Program-made: the position numbers and the translations under genes
Shown here: piece after piece, positions 63,836 to 64,000 of the stretch
Layout: each line of letters begins with the position of its first letter
How positions within the stretch are numbered: the first letter of the stretch is position 1
NCBI RefSeq assembly: GCF_025452195.1
Contig: NZ_CP104970.1
Coordinates: 310,001 to 374,000 of the forward strand
DNA: 64,000 nt
Direction: 5' to 3'
From: Phyllobacterium zundukense
Lineage (GTDB): Bacteria; Pseudomonadota; Alphaproteobacteria; Rhizobiales; Rhizobiaceae
Notes under the pieces: model-generated
Told to the model about the DNA's origin: nothing
Seen by the model: the letters and a program-made list of their open reading frames with translations, nothing else
The model's database searches: none

Positions 63836-64000
63836 AACTGCGAATTTGGCCAACTCGAAGAACGTTGTATTTTGCGCCTAAATCGTACGCTGGTTGCAGA
63901 ATGGTGCCAAATCGCCGGCAACATCGAGGACGGTGAAAAAGCTTGGGAAGCGGCGTTGCATGAAGTTCGCGAAGAAACGGCTCTAAGCTACGACCGTCTA
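63836..64000 (+). CDS. Nudix hydrolase, partial (runs off the right edge)
   Basis: The frame reads LRLNRTLVAEWCQIAGNIED and then GEKAWEAALHEVREETALS, a Nudix box in which the usual arginine before EV is H and the glycine after EET is A. No in-frame ATG or GTG lies between 63836 and the box, so the N-terminus seems truncated or starts at TTG 63872. The C-terminus is outside the window. It may be a decayed gene. Confidence 0.65.

Noticed and set aside
1..64000. CRISPR array, tRNA or rRNA genes
   Set aside because: No regularly spaced repeats and no tRNA-like or rRNA-like conserved stretch noticed by eye; a tRNA scan could still find one.

Overview
The window looks like accessory DNA (plasmid, chromid or chromosomal island) of a Rhizobiales alphaproteobacterium. 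The evidence is a rhizobial-type malonate operon (matR/matAB plus a matC stub), a DUF982 protein, many LysR/GntR/LacI regulators, and seven or more ABC uptake systems or remnants. It also carries fragments of Tn3, IS5 and IS6 transposases and of a plasmid DUF3991/Toprim protein. No rRNA, tRNA or CRISPR array was seen.

Layout. 1-5.2 kb: an amino-acid ABC importer (binding-protein tail and two permeases, no ATPase) with an M20 deacylase, a polysaccharide-deacetylase-like hydrolase and a LysR regulator. 5.3-7.4 kb: a scrapyard holding the end of a Tn3 element with a candidate terminal repeat and a nonsense-mutated transposase, a nucleoside-type permease fragment, and the alr/dadA junction of a lost D-alanine operon. 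7.6-10.7 kb: omega-aminotransferase, XRE-cupin regulator and an enoyl-CoA hydratase with a 40-bp perfect dyad upstream. 10.9-13.5 kb: a PLP synthase, a LysR stub, a decayed copy of a nitrilase/molybdoenzyme pair, and a cold-shock gene. 13.7-15.7 kb: an AbiE-like (type IV toxin-antitoxin) module whose antitoxin gene carries a single-base frameshift. 16-21 kb: TetR, an atypical SDR, an aldehyde dehydrogenase and broken fragments.

21.8-32.7 kb: the most coherent system. It has two flavin-dependent LLM monooxygenases, an M20 deacylase, a GNAT acetyltransferase, a fused permease-ATPase amino-acid importer, two binding proteins, a 2-oxoglutarate/Fe oxygenase and an FMN reductase. The set matches the logic of the Bacillus subtilis snaA/cmo/snd/tcy and yxe operons (acetylate, monooxygenate the C-S bond, deacetylate), so I infer salvage of S-substituted cysteines. 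34-36 kb: malate synthase G. 36.6-45.5 kb: a LacI-controlled operon (two identical 14-bp operators) with an SDR, a Fe3+/thiamine-type ABC importer, a TIM-barrel isomerase/dehydratase, a decayed aroQ and a KstD-like flavoprotein, possibly for a cyclic hydroxy-acid. 45.8-50.2 kb: malonate catabolism with matC cut to 38 codons and a GlcG-like protein. 50.6-57 kb: a GlxA-type regulator and a complete liv-type importer. 57.3-64 kb: a GST, a hydrolase lacking its nucleophile serine, two RidA proteins and a RidA stub, a molybdoenzyme with a nitrilase that has lost its catalytic-cysteine segment, a LysR regulator and a Nudix fragment at the edge.

The overall picture is nutrient-scavenging operons set among rearrangement scars. 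The best leads are the S-cysteine cluster, the frameshifted AbiE module with its repeat-flanked promoter, and the duplicated molybdoenzyme plus Cys-less nitrilase module.
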